This document shows positions 1-51,100 of a stretch of 64,000 nucleotides of DNA, one piece after another (within the stretch, counting starts at the first letter, position 1; the number at the start of each line of letters is the position of its first letter). The notes under the pieces were generated by a model. The model had not been told where the DNA came from. It searched no databases and saw nothing but the letters and a program-made list of their open reading frames with translations. Source of the DNA: Archivesica marissinica (taxonomy: Eukaryota > Mollusca > Bivalvia > Venerida > Vesicomyidae); assembly GCA_014843695.1 (NCBI GenBank), contig CM026394.1, forward strand, positions 39,912,368-39,976,367. The letters are read 5' to 3'. Both the position numbers and the translations under genes were made by a program.

Positions 1-420
1 CATAGATTAGAAATTGAATCAGGTAGATGGCATAAACCAGAAAAGATTCCGATAGATGATCGCAACTGTCAATTATGTAATAGTGTAGAAGATGAATTTC
101 ACTTTTTGCTAGAATGCCCTCTGTATCATGAAATTAGAATTCTTTATATAAAAAGATATTATTGGAAAAGACCGAACATATTAAAGTTCAAGGAGTTGCT
201 ACAAGCTACTAGTTCGTGTATTGTTAGAAACTTGTCGATGTATATATGTAAAAGCTTTGAAAAAAGAAATACTTTATACTACCATCAATAACCTATTCTT
301 CTCACTGTGTGTCAGAGTATATGTACAAATTGTGTCACCATTGATATGTTATGTAATAATATGTTGTATGCATGTATACTGATAGGCATGATGCCTTTGT
401 AATAATAAACTTATTATATT
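1..420 (+). mobile_element. 3' end of a LINE retrotransposon (end of ORF2 plus 3' UTR)
   Basis: Frame 1 is open from base 1 to a TAA at 289-291 (96 residues, start outside the window). The peptide has the Cys/His-rich tail seen at the C-terminus of LINE reverse transcriptases: a 'GRW' motif, then CQLCN, then EDEFHFLLECPLY. After the stop, about 130 bp of AT-rich sequence ends in GCCTTTGTAATAATAAA, as expected of a LINE 3' terminus. The reverse transcriptase core is not in the window. Family (RTE, Jockey or other) cannot be assigned from this piece. Confidence 0.75.
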
Positions 421-559
421 ACAGAAGATAATGCATTATGTGTCTACATACTGCTCCAGTGAATACATGCAACATCTGTAGGAATTTATGACCTAGTACC
501 TGGACACAATGCATCCCGACATACAGTATGTATGCTACATATGTGTGTAACGTTACAAA

Positions 560-838
560 CGGATCTGTAGTCCAGTGGTAACACGCTGGACTGGTTATCC
601 AGGGATCGCCGGTTCGATCCCCCGTCTGACCCTAATAAAATTAACAGTCTTTCAGATAGGACATTAAACCGAGGTATCGTGTCGGTGCTTTTACACCGTG
701 CACGTAAAAGAACCAGAGGAGACTCTGGAATGGGTCTCTGTCTGTATCATTGCACTTTCCTCCAAAAATCTAAAATGACTAATCTCTTCAGGAGGCGTCG
801 CTCATATGGGCAACAGGTAGCGACGATAAATAAGCGCA
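560..838 (+). mobile_element. SINE family A (tRNA-Thr-like head)
   Basis: Family A has a tRNA-like head (TAGTCCAGTGG A box, GGTTCGATCC B box) whose anticodon arm folds perfectly around the anticodon GGT in this copy. A body containing 'GTGTCGGTGCTTTTACACCG' and a 3' end 'GGTAGCGACGATAAATAA' follow. Other copies carry different anticodons (GTG at 4055, CCG at 24241), so these are SINEs and not functional tRNA genes. No acceptor stem closes. Confidence 0.85.
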
Positions 839-991
839 ACACACACATTTTCCCAACACAATGATCCAGAGAATATTGATATACAATGTCCCTACATCAC
901 CATCTTGTGAGCAGGTATATGTAACTATGTCACGCTGTACGCAATATACCTACCTGATAAGTTTATACTATTGTATTATTATAAACATTAT

Positions 992-1157
992 TGGTGGTGG
1001 TTGATCGGCCGCCGTGGAGGTAGGATGTGATGGTGGTGGTTGATCGGCCGCCGTGGAGGTAGGATGTGGTGGTGGTGGTTGATCGGCCGCCGTGGAGGTA
1101 GGATGTGATGGTGGTGGTTGATCGGCCGCCGTGGAGGTAGGATGTGATGGTGGTGGT
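992..1157. repeat. 39-bp minisatellite, cut by assembly gap
   Basis: About 4.3 copies of a 39-bp unit (TGGTGGTGGTTGATCGGCC...) run directly into the N block. The gap probably reflects collapse of this array. 39 is a multiple of 3, so the array stays open as spurious ORFs. Confidence 0.9.
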
Positions 1158-2157
1158 NNNNNNNNNNNNNNNNNNNNNNNNNNNNNNNNNNNNNNNNNNN
1201 NNNNNNNNNNNNNNNNNNNNNNNNNNNNNNNNNNNNNNNNNNNNNNNNNNNNNNNNNNNNNNNNNNNNNNNNNNNNNNNNNNNNNNNNNNNNNNNNNNNN
1301 NNNNNNNNNNNNNNNNNNNNNNNNNNNNNNNNNNNNNNNNNNNNNNNNNNNNNNNNNNNNNNNNNNNNNNNNNNNNNNNNNNNNNNNNNNNNNNNNNNNN
1401 NNNNNNNNNNNNNNNNNNNNNNNNNNNNNNNNNNNNNNNNNNNNNNNNNNNNNNNNNNNNNNNNNNNNNNNNNNNNNNNNNNNNNNNNNNNNNNNNNNNN
1501 NNNNNNNNNNNNNNNNNNNNNNNNNNNNNNNNNNNNNNNNNNNNNNNNNNNNNNNNNNNNNNNNNNNNNNNNNNNNNNNNNNNNNNNNNNNNNNNNNNNN
1601 NNNNNNNNNNNNNNNNNNNNNNNNNNNNNNNNNNNNNNNNNNNNNNNNNNNNNNNNNNNNNNNNNNNNNNNNNNNNNNNNNNNNNNNNNNNNNNNNNNNN
1701 NNNNNNNNNNNNNNNNNNNNNNNNNNNNNNNNNNNNNNNNNNNNNNNNNNNNNNNNNNNNNNNNNNNNNNNNNNNNNNNNNNNNNNNNNNNNNNNNNNNN
1801 NNNNNNNNNNNNNNNNNNNNNNNNNNNNNNNNNNNNNNNNNNNNNNNNNNNNNNNNNNNNNNNNNNNNNNNNNNNNNNNNNNNNNNNNNNNNNNNNNNNN
1901 NNNNNNNNNNNNNNNNNNNNNNNNNNNNNNNNNNNNNNNNNNNNNNNNNNNNNNNNNNNNNNNNNNNNNNNNNNNNNNNNNNNNNNNNNNNNNNNNNNNN
2001 NNNNNNNNNNNNNNNNNNNNNNNNNNNNNNNNNNNNNNNNNNNNNNNNNNNNNNNNNNNNNNNNNNNNNNNNNNNNNNNNNNNNNNNNNNNNNNNNNNNN
2101 NNNNNNNNNNNNNNNNNNNNNNNNNNNNNNNNNNNNNNNNNNNNNNNNNNNNNNNNN
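1158..2157. other. assembly gap, exactly 1,000 N
   Basis: The round length indicates a placeholder of unknown true size. Repeat sequence lies on both sides. Upstream exons of the CEMIP-like gene could be hidden here. Confidence 0.98.
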
Positions 2158-2335
2158 TTTCTCTATCTCTCTCCCTATCCCTCTCTATCCCCTCCCTCTA
2201 TCCCCCTCTCTTTCTCTATATCTCTCTCTTTCTCTATATCTCTCTCTATCTCTCCCTCCCCCTCTCTATCACCGCCCTCTATCCCCTCTCGTTCACTATC
2301 TCTCTCTATCTCTCTCAATTTATCTCTCGCTTCGA
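2158..2335. repeat. pyrimidine-rich simple repeat (CTCTAT/TCTC)
   Basis: Almost pure C/T with scattered A directly after the gap. The ORFs in it are low complexity and not genes. Confidence 0.9.
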
Positions 2336-2389
2336 TGTTATGGTATGTAAGGTGAAACAACATCATCATTATGTTCTCATCTGGAGCAT

Positions 2390-2643
2390 AACTCTGGACT
2401 GGTAATCCAGGGATCGCAGGTTCGATCCCCCGTCTGACCCTAATAAAATTAACAGTCTTTCAGATGTGACGTTAAACAGAGGTCTCTTGTCGGTGATTTA
2501 CACCGTGCAAGTAAAAGAACCAGAGGAGATTCTGGAATGGGTCTCTGTCTGTATCATTGCACTATCCTCCAAAATCTAAAATAACTAATCTCTCCAGGAG
2601 GCGTCGCTCATATGGGCAACCGGTAGCGACGATAAATAAACGT
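2390..2643 (+). mobile_element. SINE family A, 5'-damaged head
   Basis: Body and 3' end match the copy at 560. The anticodon stem GGACTGGTAATCC is intact but the A box region is replaced by unrelated sequence. Confidence 0.85.
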
Positions 2644-2763
2644 AAAAACACGATCTTCACGGAGCTCTGTATTATAATGCCTAGATACTTCTCATGCAAA
2701 TCTCAATCGTACTCAGTTTGGTTTAAACCGTATTTATTGCAAGACATAAATCACACACAACGA

Positions 2764-3018
2764 GGTCCGCCTCCGTTGTCGAGTGGTTACGGTCGCTGAC
2801 TTGTATACCACGGTAACCTATCATAACCGATGGTCACGGGTTTGAACCACGCTCAGGCCGTGTCTCATTTATATGAAAAAGTTGGCAGTTTCTTACGAAG
2901 TTGGTGAACACAAGTACTGGTAAACTGCTGGAGCCTGCCCATGAAAGGTGTTAAGTAAACTGCCCGCCGGCGATATAGCCCGAAATGATGCAGGTGTAAA
3001 ACTTGAACTATAACATAT
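2764..3018 (+). mobile_element. SINE family B
   Basis: Family B is the commonest SINE here. The head is tRNA-Ser/Leu-like (GTGGTCGAGTGGTTAAGG, then GGTTCGAGCC) with a degenerate anticodon arm. A body with 'GGAGGTTGGTGCACC' follows, then a 3' part with 'CGCCGGCGATATAGCCC' ending GCAGGCGTAAAACCCGAAAT. This copy is diverged. Confidence 0.85.
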
Positions 3019-3360
3019 CATGCAACGACATACATAATACATAATCCAAAGGATCAAGTAGGAAGCTACAAGCTTTATAAGAGTTTCAGTGTCTATTGGC
3101 ATTAAACACAATTGTTCGTCGCCTATACAACATGTACGACGGACAGTACATAATATACAATTACAATATAATACATGAGAAAAGCATGAAAACAAAATTA
3201 AAATTAATGGGTATCGTAGTTTGAAAATATATAATGAATATACATACGTAAATGTGTTCATTGACAACTACCCTCTAATAACAGATGGTTGGTAAATATA
3301 AACGTGTTCCTTAAATACTCGGGTTAATAATATTGACACAATTAAACCTTTACCCGCCAG

Positions 3361-41755
<38,395 letters not shown>

Positions 41756-41796
41756 ACTTACAAAGCCTACTTAATGTAGGGCAACTTACGCTATTA

Positions 41797-41802
41797 AATA
41801 AA
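41797..41802 (+). promoter_or_regulatory. polyadenylation signal AATAAA
   Basis: AATAAA 42 bp after the stop codon, the only one close behind it. Implies a very short 3' UTR. Mirror: 45055-45060. Confidence 0.7.
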
Positions 41803-41839
41803 GTCCTGAATGAGTTTCGTGTTAAATGTGTGCCTTATT

Positions 41840-42046
41840 CTACTACCGGCTGCCCGTATGAGCGACGCCTCCTGACGAGATTATTCATTTTTAGATTGTT
41901 GGAGGATAGTGCAATGATACAGACAGAGACCCATTCCAGAGTCTCCTCTGGTTCTTTTACGTGCACGTTGTACAGCACCGACACGAGACCTCGGTTTAAA
42001 GTCTCAACTGAAAGACTGTTAATTTTATTAGGGTCAGACAGGGGAT
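41840..42046 (-). mobile_element. SINE family A, head missing
   Basis: 3' end and body only, directly after the gene's 3' end. Mirror: 44811-45017. Confidence 0.85.
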
Positions 42047-42325
42047 AAAGAGTCGGCGAATCGTCGCAGAATGTATTTCCATTTTGAAAATTGGCTTGTT
42101 TGACAAACGAAATTGCAATGTATGCTAGTGTCCCGTTTTCAATGCCAGCAATATTATTAAAACATGCTAAACATGGGAATAACTGTTACGAAAATTTAAA
42201 CTGGCAAAAACAATTTCCAACAATTCTACTATTGATACAAACATAAAAAACCTTACAGTACAAACATATGAGAATTAATCCTACAAATAAACACCTACAT
42301 AAATGTAAAATAGTTAACTCTATAG

Positions 42326-42420
42326 TCTATGTGACCTATCTGATAGGCATATTGAAACCGTGGAACATCTCTTCTTGGAATGTAGTCAAAGTCAACATTT
42401 CTGGTCCAGTATGAATACGT
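42326..42420 (+). mobile_element. fragment of a LINE ORF2 C-terminus
   Basis: Reads CDLSDRHIETVEHLFLECSQ then SQHFWSSMN, the zinc-binding tail motif of LINE reverse transcriptases. No stop within the fragment but no reading frame around it. Mirror: 44437-44531. Confidence 0.65.
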
Positions 42421-42470
42421 TGTAGCCTGGATTTCAGTCTGTCGATTTTTCACATTTTTACTTCTGACTG

Positions 42471-42650
42471 CATCAGCACCAGTTTGGGCTATATCGCCGG
42501 CGGGCAGTTTACCTAACAACACCTTTGCTGGGCAGGCTCCAGCGGTTAACCAGTACTTGGGTGCACCAACCTCCGTAAGAAACTGCAACTTTTTCATATA
42601 AATGAGACATGATCTGAGCGGGGCTCGAACCCGTGACCATCAGTGATGAG
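42471..42650 (-). mobile_element. SINE family B fragment
   Basis: Lacks the 5' half of the head and the last bases of the 3' end. Mirror: 44207-44386. Confidence 0.85.
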
Positions 42651-42928
42651 TCTCAGCTATGTACAGTACATACATTTCAATTTATATTATAACACATACA
42701 TTGCACATAGCCACTCTACAAACGAGAAGTATAAGAGACAATACAATATTACAATACATGAAACATGTTTACTTTCTAAAACCTATGTACCAGTCGCTAA
42801 TCATACCACTAGAACATATTAAAATACTGGTTTTGAAGATTCTGACAGGGAAAACAGCATTATCGCACAGATTAGAAAATGTTTTAAGACATTAGAACCA
42901 CCTCTGATCAGATCAGGGATGGATGGCT

Positions 42929-43928
42929 NNNNNNNNNNNNNNNNNNNNNNNNNNNNNNNNNNNNNNNNNNNNNNNNNNNNNNNNNNNNNNNNNNNNNNNN
43001 NNNNNNNNNNNNNNNNNNNNNNNNNNNNNNNNNNNNNNNNNNNNNNNNNNNNNNNNNNNNNNNNNNNNNNNNNNNNNNNNNNNNNNNNNNNNNNNNNNNN
43101 NNNNNNNNNNNNNNNNNNNNNNNNNNNNNNNNNNNNNNNNNNNNNNNNNNNNNNNNNNNNNNNNNNNNNNNNNNNNNNNNNNNNNNNNNNNNNNNNNNNN
43201 NNNNNNNNNNNNNNNNNNNNNNNNNNNNNNNNNNNNNNNNNNNNNNNNNNNNNNNNNNNNNNNNNNNNNNNNNNNNNNNNNNNNNNNNNNNNNNNNNNNN
43301 NNNNNNNNNNNNNNNNNNNNNNNNNNNNNNNNNNNNNNNNNNNNNNNNNNNNNNNNNNNNNNNNNNNNNNNNNNNNNNNNNNNNNNNNNNNNNNNNNNNN
43401 NNNNNNNNNNNNNNNNNNNNNNNNNNNNNNNNNNNNNNNNNNNNNNNNNNNNNNNNNNNNNNNNNNNNNNNNNNNNNNNNNNNNNNNNNNNNNNNNNNNN
43501 NNNNNNNNNNNNNNNNNNNNNNNNNNNNNNNNNNNNNNNNNNNNNNNNNNNNNNNNNNNNNNNNNNNNNNNNNNNNNNNNNNNNNNNNNNNNNNNNNNNN
43601 NNNNNNNNNNNNNNNNNNNNNNNNNNNNNNNNNNNNNNNNNNNNNNNNNNNNNNNNNNNNNNNNNNNNNNNNNNNNNNNNNNNNNNNNNNNNNNNNNNNN
43701 NNNNNNNNNNNNNNNNNNNNNNNNNNNNNNNNNNNNNNNNNNNNNNNNNNNNNNNNNNNNNNNNNNNNNNNNNNNNNNNNNNNNNNNNNNNNNNNNNNNN
43801 NNNNNNNNNNNNNNNNNNNNNNNNNNNNNNNNNNNNNNNNNNNNNNNNNNNNNNNNNNNNNNNNNNNNNNNNNNNNNNNNNNNNNNNNNNNNNNNNNNNN
43901 NNNNNNNNNNNNNNNNNNNNNNNNNNNN
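42929..43928. other. assembly gap, exactly 1,000 N, at the centre of the inverted duplication
   Basis: Placeholder of unknown true length. The two sides are exact reverse complements up to the last base before N. Confidence 0.98.
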
Positions 43929-45101
43929 AGCCATCCATCCCTGATCTGATCAGAGGTGGTTCTAATGTCTTAAAACATTTTCTAATCTGTGCGATAATGC
44001 TGTTTTCCCTGTCAGAATCTTCAAAACCAGTATTTTAATATGTTCTAGTGGTATGATTAGCGACTGGTACATAGGTTTTAGAAAGTAAACATGTTTCATG
44101 TATTGTAATATTGTATTGTCTCTTATACTTCTCGTTTGTAGAGTGGCTATGTGCAATGTATGTGTTATAATATAAATTGAAATGTATGTACTGTACATAG
44201 CTGAGACTCATCACTGATGGTCACGGGTTCGAGCCCCGCTCAGATCATGTCTCATTTATATGAAAAAGTTGCAGTTTCTTACGGAGGTTGGTGCACCCAA
44301 GTACTGGTTAACCGCTGGAGCCTGCCCAGCAAAGGTGTTGTTAGGTAAACTGCCCGCCGGCGATATAGCCCAAACTGGTGCTGATGCAGTCAGAAGTAAA
44401 AATGTGAAAAATCGACAGACTGAAATCCAGGCTACAACGTATTCATACTGGACCAGAAATGTTGACTTTGACTACATTCCAAGAAGAGATGTTCCACGGT
44501 TTCAATATGCCTATCAGATAGGTCACATAGACTATAGAGTTAACTATTTTACATTTATGTAGGTGTTTATTTGTAGGATTAATTCTCATATGTTTGTACT
44601 GTAAGGTTTTTTATGTTTGTATCAATAGTAGAATTGTTGGAAATTGTTTTTGCCAGTTTAAATTTTCGTAACAGTTATTCCCATGTTTAGCATGTTTTAA
44701 TAATATTGCTGGCATTGAAAACGGGACACTAGCATACATTGCAATTTCGTTTGTCAAACAAGCCAATTTTCAAAATGGAAATACATTCTGCGACGATTCG
44801 CCGACTCTTTATCCCCTGTCTGACCCTAATAAAATTAACAGTCTTTCAGTTGAGACTTTAAACCGAGGTCTCGTGTCGGTGCTGTACAACGTGCACGTAA
44901 AAGAACCAGAGGAGACTCTGGAATGGGTCTCTGTCTGTATCATTGCACTATCCTCCAACAATCTAAAAATGAATAATCTCGTCAGGAGGCGTCGCTCATA
45001 CGGGCAGCCGGTAGTAGAATAAGGCACACATTTAACACGAAACTCATTCAGGACTTTATTTAATAGCGTAAGTTGCCCTACATTAAGTAGGCTTTGTAAG
45101 T

Positions 45102-48100
45102 CTAGCAAACCGTGCATGGCTTCATTTCACCGGTATATCCCTCACACGATTCCCCACCAAACTGGACCGCTGGCTCGGAGCAAGTTCGATACCGTTCTGT
45201 CACTCCAGAACAGTATGTCTCATTAAATGCAAGGCACGTGCTCCACTGTGTCCACTCTGTAAAACCTCCGTCAATTGCTGTAAATATCAAGAAAAGAACA
45301 CTTCCATTGTAGAATCATTTAACGAGTACTGCCATTAGGGAAGCATTTAGCATATATACGCGAAATGTTATGCTAAAAGAAAATTACTTGTTTTGCAATA
45401 AGACTGGGAGATATATAACCAGTAAGGACGTATGCTATTATGATACTGGTTTCACGTCTATTCAAATTTATTTAGCGCCATTGTCGAACAATCGCTCTTT
45501 CAGATGGGGATAGAAATTTTTTTAATTGTGTTGCGTATGAGCATGGCCTTGATGTTGACGAGACATCGCTACAATACTGTTTTCTTCATTTACACATACA
45601 CCACTCGTACATTCCCCCACTCTTCAAATCACAGTGCTCATTGCTGAAGTAAAGCCTAATTTGTTTGTTACCCAACCGACCAATAAGCAATTTTCGAATA
45701 ACAAATCAAAATTTGTTTTTATTAAAAATAATAAAATCATTAATATTATATTCTATTTATGTTTTCCTGAACATTTGCATTTACACATCATTCGCTGCTA
45801 GAATACATCGCTGGAATACATCACTCGTACATGTCCCCACTGCTTACTGACAGGAGAGACTAATTGGATTGTTACCGGTTACCCAACCAACTTTTAAAAC
45901 AATTTTCTCGAAATCCAATCAAAATATGTTTTTATTAATTATACATGTATTTTTTTTTTCCGGAAATCCAATCAAAATTTGTTTTTATTAATTATATGTT
46001 TTCCTCCGAAATCCAATCAAAATTTGTTTTTATTAATTATATTTTTTCTGGAAAAGCTGCATTTACACATCAGTACACAATTGGAGCGAGTCGCACACGG
46101 CTAAATAACACCACTCACTACTAGATTACAATGCACACTGCTGTACTACACCGCTCGTACATCCCCCCAGCTCACTGCTCCCTGCCAACAGTACAGCAGT
46201 ACACAATTGGAACTAGTCGCACACGGCTAAATAACACCACTCACTACTAGATTACAATGCACACTGCTGTACTACACGGCTCGTACATCCCCCAGCTCAC
46301 TGCTCCCGCCAACAGTACAGCAGTACACAATTGGAACGAGTCGCACACGGCTAAATAACACTACCCACAAACTGCTGTAGAATACGGTATGTGGCCCGTT
46401 TCCGTTTAGTTAACCGGCCGTAAAACAATTTTCAGAAAAAATATCCTAAATTATTGTCTTATTTTTTGGGGCAGAATTTGAACCATTTGGTGCTGGAATG
46501 CACTAATCACTGCTCACTGTTTATTAATAGTAATTCATCAAAATTGACCCTAATCTTGCTTATGCAAATCAGATCGTCTGGTTCTTGAACTATTATTGAA
46601 CTTCTCGATATTGTTATGTGATTAGCCACTACACAGTGTGTTATAACTAGTCCGGTATTTGTAGTTACTTGTGGTTACTGGTATTCTATCTAAATTTAAT
46701 TAACAAAATTCGATATTTTGGTATTTTATCTGTAATTGCTGGTATTGTATTTGTAATTACTGGTATTGTATTTGCTCTCAGCATCTTGTACATGATTTTG
46801 AAATAAAATATCGTTGTTGTTGTCGTTGTTGTTGTTAGCTGTACACTGCTCGTTGCTAACTTCATCAATATTTTCCATTACACTTATTTTCACATATTAC
46901 GATCACGCATTTCATGCGACAAGCTATGATTGAAAAACTCAAAACATGCTACAAATATGTTAGTCCGCCTCCGTGGTCGAGTGGTTAACTGACTTGTATA
47001 CCACTGTAACCTATCATCACTGATGGTCATGGGTTCGAGCCCCGCTCAGGCCGTGTCATTATATGAAAAAGATTGCAGTTTCTTATGGAGCCTGCCCAGG
47101 AAAGGTGTTGTTAGGTAAACTGCCCGCCGGCGATATAGCCCGAAATGGTGCTGATGCAGGCGTAAAACCCGAACAAACAAACAAATAAATATGTTACCAC
47201 AAGGTTCGATGGTACATGGCTGGAGCTCCACACTATGACCTACGCATTCTATCCCGTTGTTCTCCGGAAGTGGACTGTCACAGCGGCGGGTTTTGTATTG
47301 GATGCCCTCTGCAAAACATGATATGACCATTCTTTAACTATTTCAAATATTGGCGATTCGTTTATAAATTATATACAAATAAATGTAGACTTGTCGAAGT
47401 TGGTCGTCTAGGTAACTGAATCGTGGCGTTCGTGGTACAGTGGTGCGTGTCGGATTTGGAATCTCACGATCCCGGGTTCGATATTCGGTCAGGCCACGTA
47501 TGTAGCCTCCGTGAGCAAGGCATATCGTACATTGCTTAGTACTTGTTAACCACATAGGTCAGCTAGGCCTGCACAGGAAGATATGTATAAGCCTGCACAG
47601 GAAGACATTTATAAGCCTGTACAGAAATACATTTATAAGTATGTACAGGAAGACATTTATAAGTCTGTACAGGAAGACATGTATAAGCCTGTACAGGAAG
47701 ACATGTATAAGTCTGCACAGGAAGACATGTATAAGCCTACACAGGAAGACATGTATAAGCCTGCACAGGAAGACATTTATAAGCCTGTACAGAAATACAT
47801 TTATAAGTATGTACAGGACGACATTTATAAGTCTGTACAGGAAGACATGTATAAGCCTGCAGGGTTTTGTGTGTTTTTGTTGTGGGTTTTGTTGTGGGTG
47901 TTGTGTGGGATGTATAAGTCTGCACAGGAAGACATGTATAAGCCTGCACAGGAAGACATGTATAAGCCTGCACAGGAAGACATGTATAAGCCTGCACAGG
48001 AAGACATGTATAAGCCTGCACAGGAAGACATGTATAAGCCTGCACAGGAAGACATGTATAAGCCTGCACAGGAAGACATGTATAAGCCTGCACAGGAAGA

Positions 48101-51100
48101 CATGTATAAGCCTGCACAGGAAGACATGTATAAGCCTGCACAGGAAGACATGTATAAGCCTGCACAGGAAGACATGTATAAGCCTGCACAGGAAGACATG
48201 TATAAGCCTGCACAGGAAGACATGTATAAGCCTGCACAGGAAGACATGTATAAGCCTGCACAGGAAGACATGTATAAGCCTGCACAGGAAGACATTTATA
48301 AGCCTGTACAGAAATACATTTATAAGTATGTACAGGAAGACATTTATAAGTCTGTACAGGAAGACATGTATAAGCCTGCACAGGAAGACATTTATAAGCC
48401 TGTACAGAAATACATTTATAAGTCTGTACAGGAAGACATTTATAAGTCTGTACAGGAAGACATATATAAGCCTGTACAGGAAGACATGTATAAGTCTGCA
48501 CAGGAAGACATGTATAAGCCTGCACAGGAAGACATGTATAAGCCTGCACAGGAAGACATGTTTAAGCCTGCACAGGAAGACATGTATAAGCCTGCACAGG
48601 AAGACATGTATACGCCTGCACAGGAAGACATGTATACGCCTGCACAGGAAGACATGTATAAGCCTGCACAGGAAGACATGTATACGCCTGCACAGGAATA
48701 CATGTATAAGCCTGCACAGGAAGACATGTATAAGCCTGCACAGGAAGACATGTATAAGCATGCACAGGAAGACATGTATAAGCCTGCACAGGAAGACATG
48801 TATAAGCCTGCACAGGAAGACATGTATACCTGCACAGGAAGACATGTATAAGCATGCACAGGAAGACATGTATAAGCCTGCACAGAATACATGTAAAGCC
48901 TGCACAGGAATACATGTATACGCCTGCACAGGAAGACATGTATAAGCCTGCACAGGAAGACATGTATAAGCCTGCACAGGAAGACATGTATAAGCCTGCA
49001 CAGGAAGACATGTATAAGCCTGCACAGGAAGACATGTATAAGCCTGCACAGGAAGACATGTATAAGCCTGCACAGGAAGACATGTATAAGCCTGCATAGG
49101 AAGACATGTATAAGCTGCACAGGAAGACATGTATAAGCCTGCACAGGAAGACATGTATAAGCCTGCACAGGAAGACATGTATAAGCCTGCACAGGAAGAC
49201 ATGTATAAGCCTGCACAGGAAGACATGTATAAGCCTGCACAGGAAGACATGTATAAGCCTGCACAGGAAGACATGTATAAGCCTGCACAGGAAGACATGT
49301 ATAAGCCTGCACAGGAAGACATGTATAAGCCTGCACAGGAAGACATGTATAAGCTGCACAGGAAGACATGTATAAGCCTGCACAGGAAGACATGTATAAG
49401 CCTGCACAGGAAGACATGTATAAGCCTGCACAGGAAGACATGTATAAGCCTGCACAGGAAGACATGTATAAGCCTGCACAGGAAGACATGTATAAGCCTG
49501 CACAGGAAGACATGTATAAGCCTGCACAGGAAGACATGTATACGCCTGCACAGGAATACATGTATAAGCCTGCACAGGAGGACATGTATAAGCCTGCACA
49601 GGAATACATGTATAAGCTTACATAGGCAGACATGCATAAGCCTGTACAGGAACACATGTATAAGCCTGCACAGGAAGACATGTATAAGTCTGCGCAGGAA
49701 GACATGTATAAGCCTGCGCAGGAAGACATGTATAAGCCTGCACAGGAAGACATGTATAAGTCTGCGCAGGAAGACATGTATAAGCCTGCACAGGAAGACA
49801 TGTATAAGCCTGCACAGGAAGACATGTATACGCATGAACAGGAAGACCTGTATAAGCCTGCACAGGAATACATGTATAAGTCCCCTCAAAGGGTTTGATA
49901 CTAATGGAACATACACACATTTGTTTTTGTTTTGTTTCTTTTAAGTACATTTGTTTTTGTTTTGTTTCTTTTGGGTGTTTAAAGTACATTGGGTTTTGTT
50001 TTGTTTCTTTTGGGTGTTTAAAGTACATTGGTTTTTGTTTTGTTTCTTTTGGGTGTTTAAAGTACATTGGGTTTTGTTTCGTTTCTTTTGGGTGTTTAAA
50101 GTACATTGGTTTTTGTTTTGTTTCTTTTGGATGTTTAAATTCGCACCGAGAGCTTATGTCAGTCATATGGCGACTCTCCAGCTATTATTGGTGACGACCC
50201 CGTGTGCCCCTCGGAGCAGTATTTCAGGCACACACGGGTATCCGGGTAGAATTATCGTCATGTCGTAAGTCAGCTGAATAGCGTGCTCGCATACAGCGGC
50301 GAGGGGCACATACGTTGAAGTCGACTACCGTAACTACTCGGTTAGGAGCCCCCCCCCCCCAACTGATTTGGTATAAAATTGGAATAGTAATAGAGATCGA
50401 GAGTAACATTTTGTTCTCCTGTTGCATTCGGTAGGTGGGTGCATGCTGGGTAACATTGGAATCGTATGTCAAAGCAAAGACTTGTGTAAATCAGTGGTCT
50501 GGGTGTTTGTTCAGAGTATCGGTTTGTGGAAATATGTGCAACGAAACAGGTCTTATGTTATATTTCGGGTTTTACGCCTGCATCAGCATCATTTTGGGCT
50601 ATATCGCCGGCGGGCAGTTTACGTAACAACACCTTTCCTGGGCAGGCTCCAGCGGTTAACCAGCACTTGGGTGCACCAACCTCCGTAAGAAACTGCCAAC
50701 TTTTCATATAAATGAGACACGGCCTGAGCGGGGCTCGAACCCGTGACCATCAGAACCCGTGACCATCAGTGATGATAGGTTACAGGGGTATACAAGTCAG
50801 CGACCGTAACCACTCGACCACGGAGGCGGACACGAAACAGGTATACCGTCCACAACTTTACCAAGATATATTCTTTTGCATATGCGACACTATTTCATAC
50901 GTCGTTTCTTTCCCATATCCGTATGCTTTATGTATACTTATAGCGACTAAATCGGTGAAAACGCAAATGTTTGCAGAATGTAATTTGCTATTATATGGTA
51001 TGATTATATTCCAATTATATGCCTCAAAAACTGAGTATTTCAACAAATAAACAAACGTCGTATACGCGGTATGTTGACATAACAAAATAATGTAAATAGG

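Noticed and set aside
560..635. tRNA-Thr gene
   Set aside because: The anticodon arm is good, but the sequence continues into a SINE body found in several other copies and no acceptor stem forms.
1131..2405. Long ORFs across the N gap (also 42819-44038)
   Set aside because: Open only because N is translated as X.
2893..3267. 124-codon minus-strand ORF
   Set aside because: Starts in SINE B sequence and continues in AT-rich DNA; no domain.
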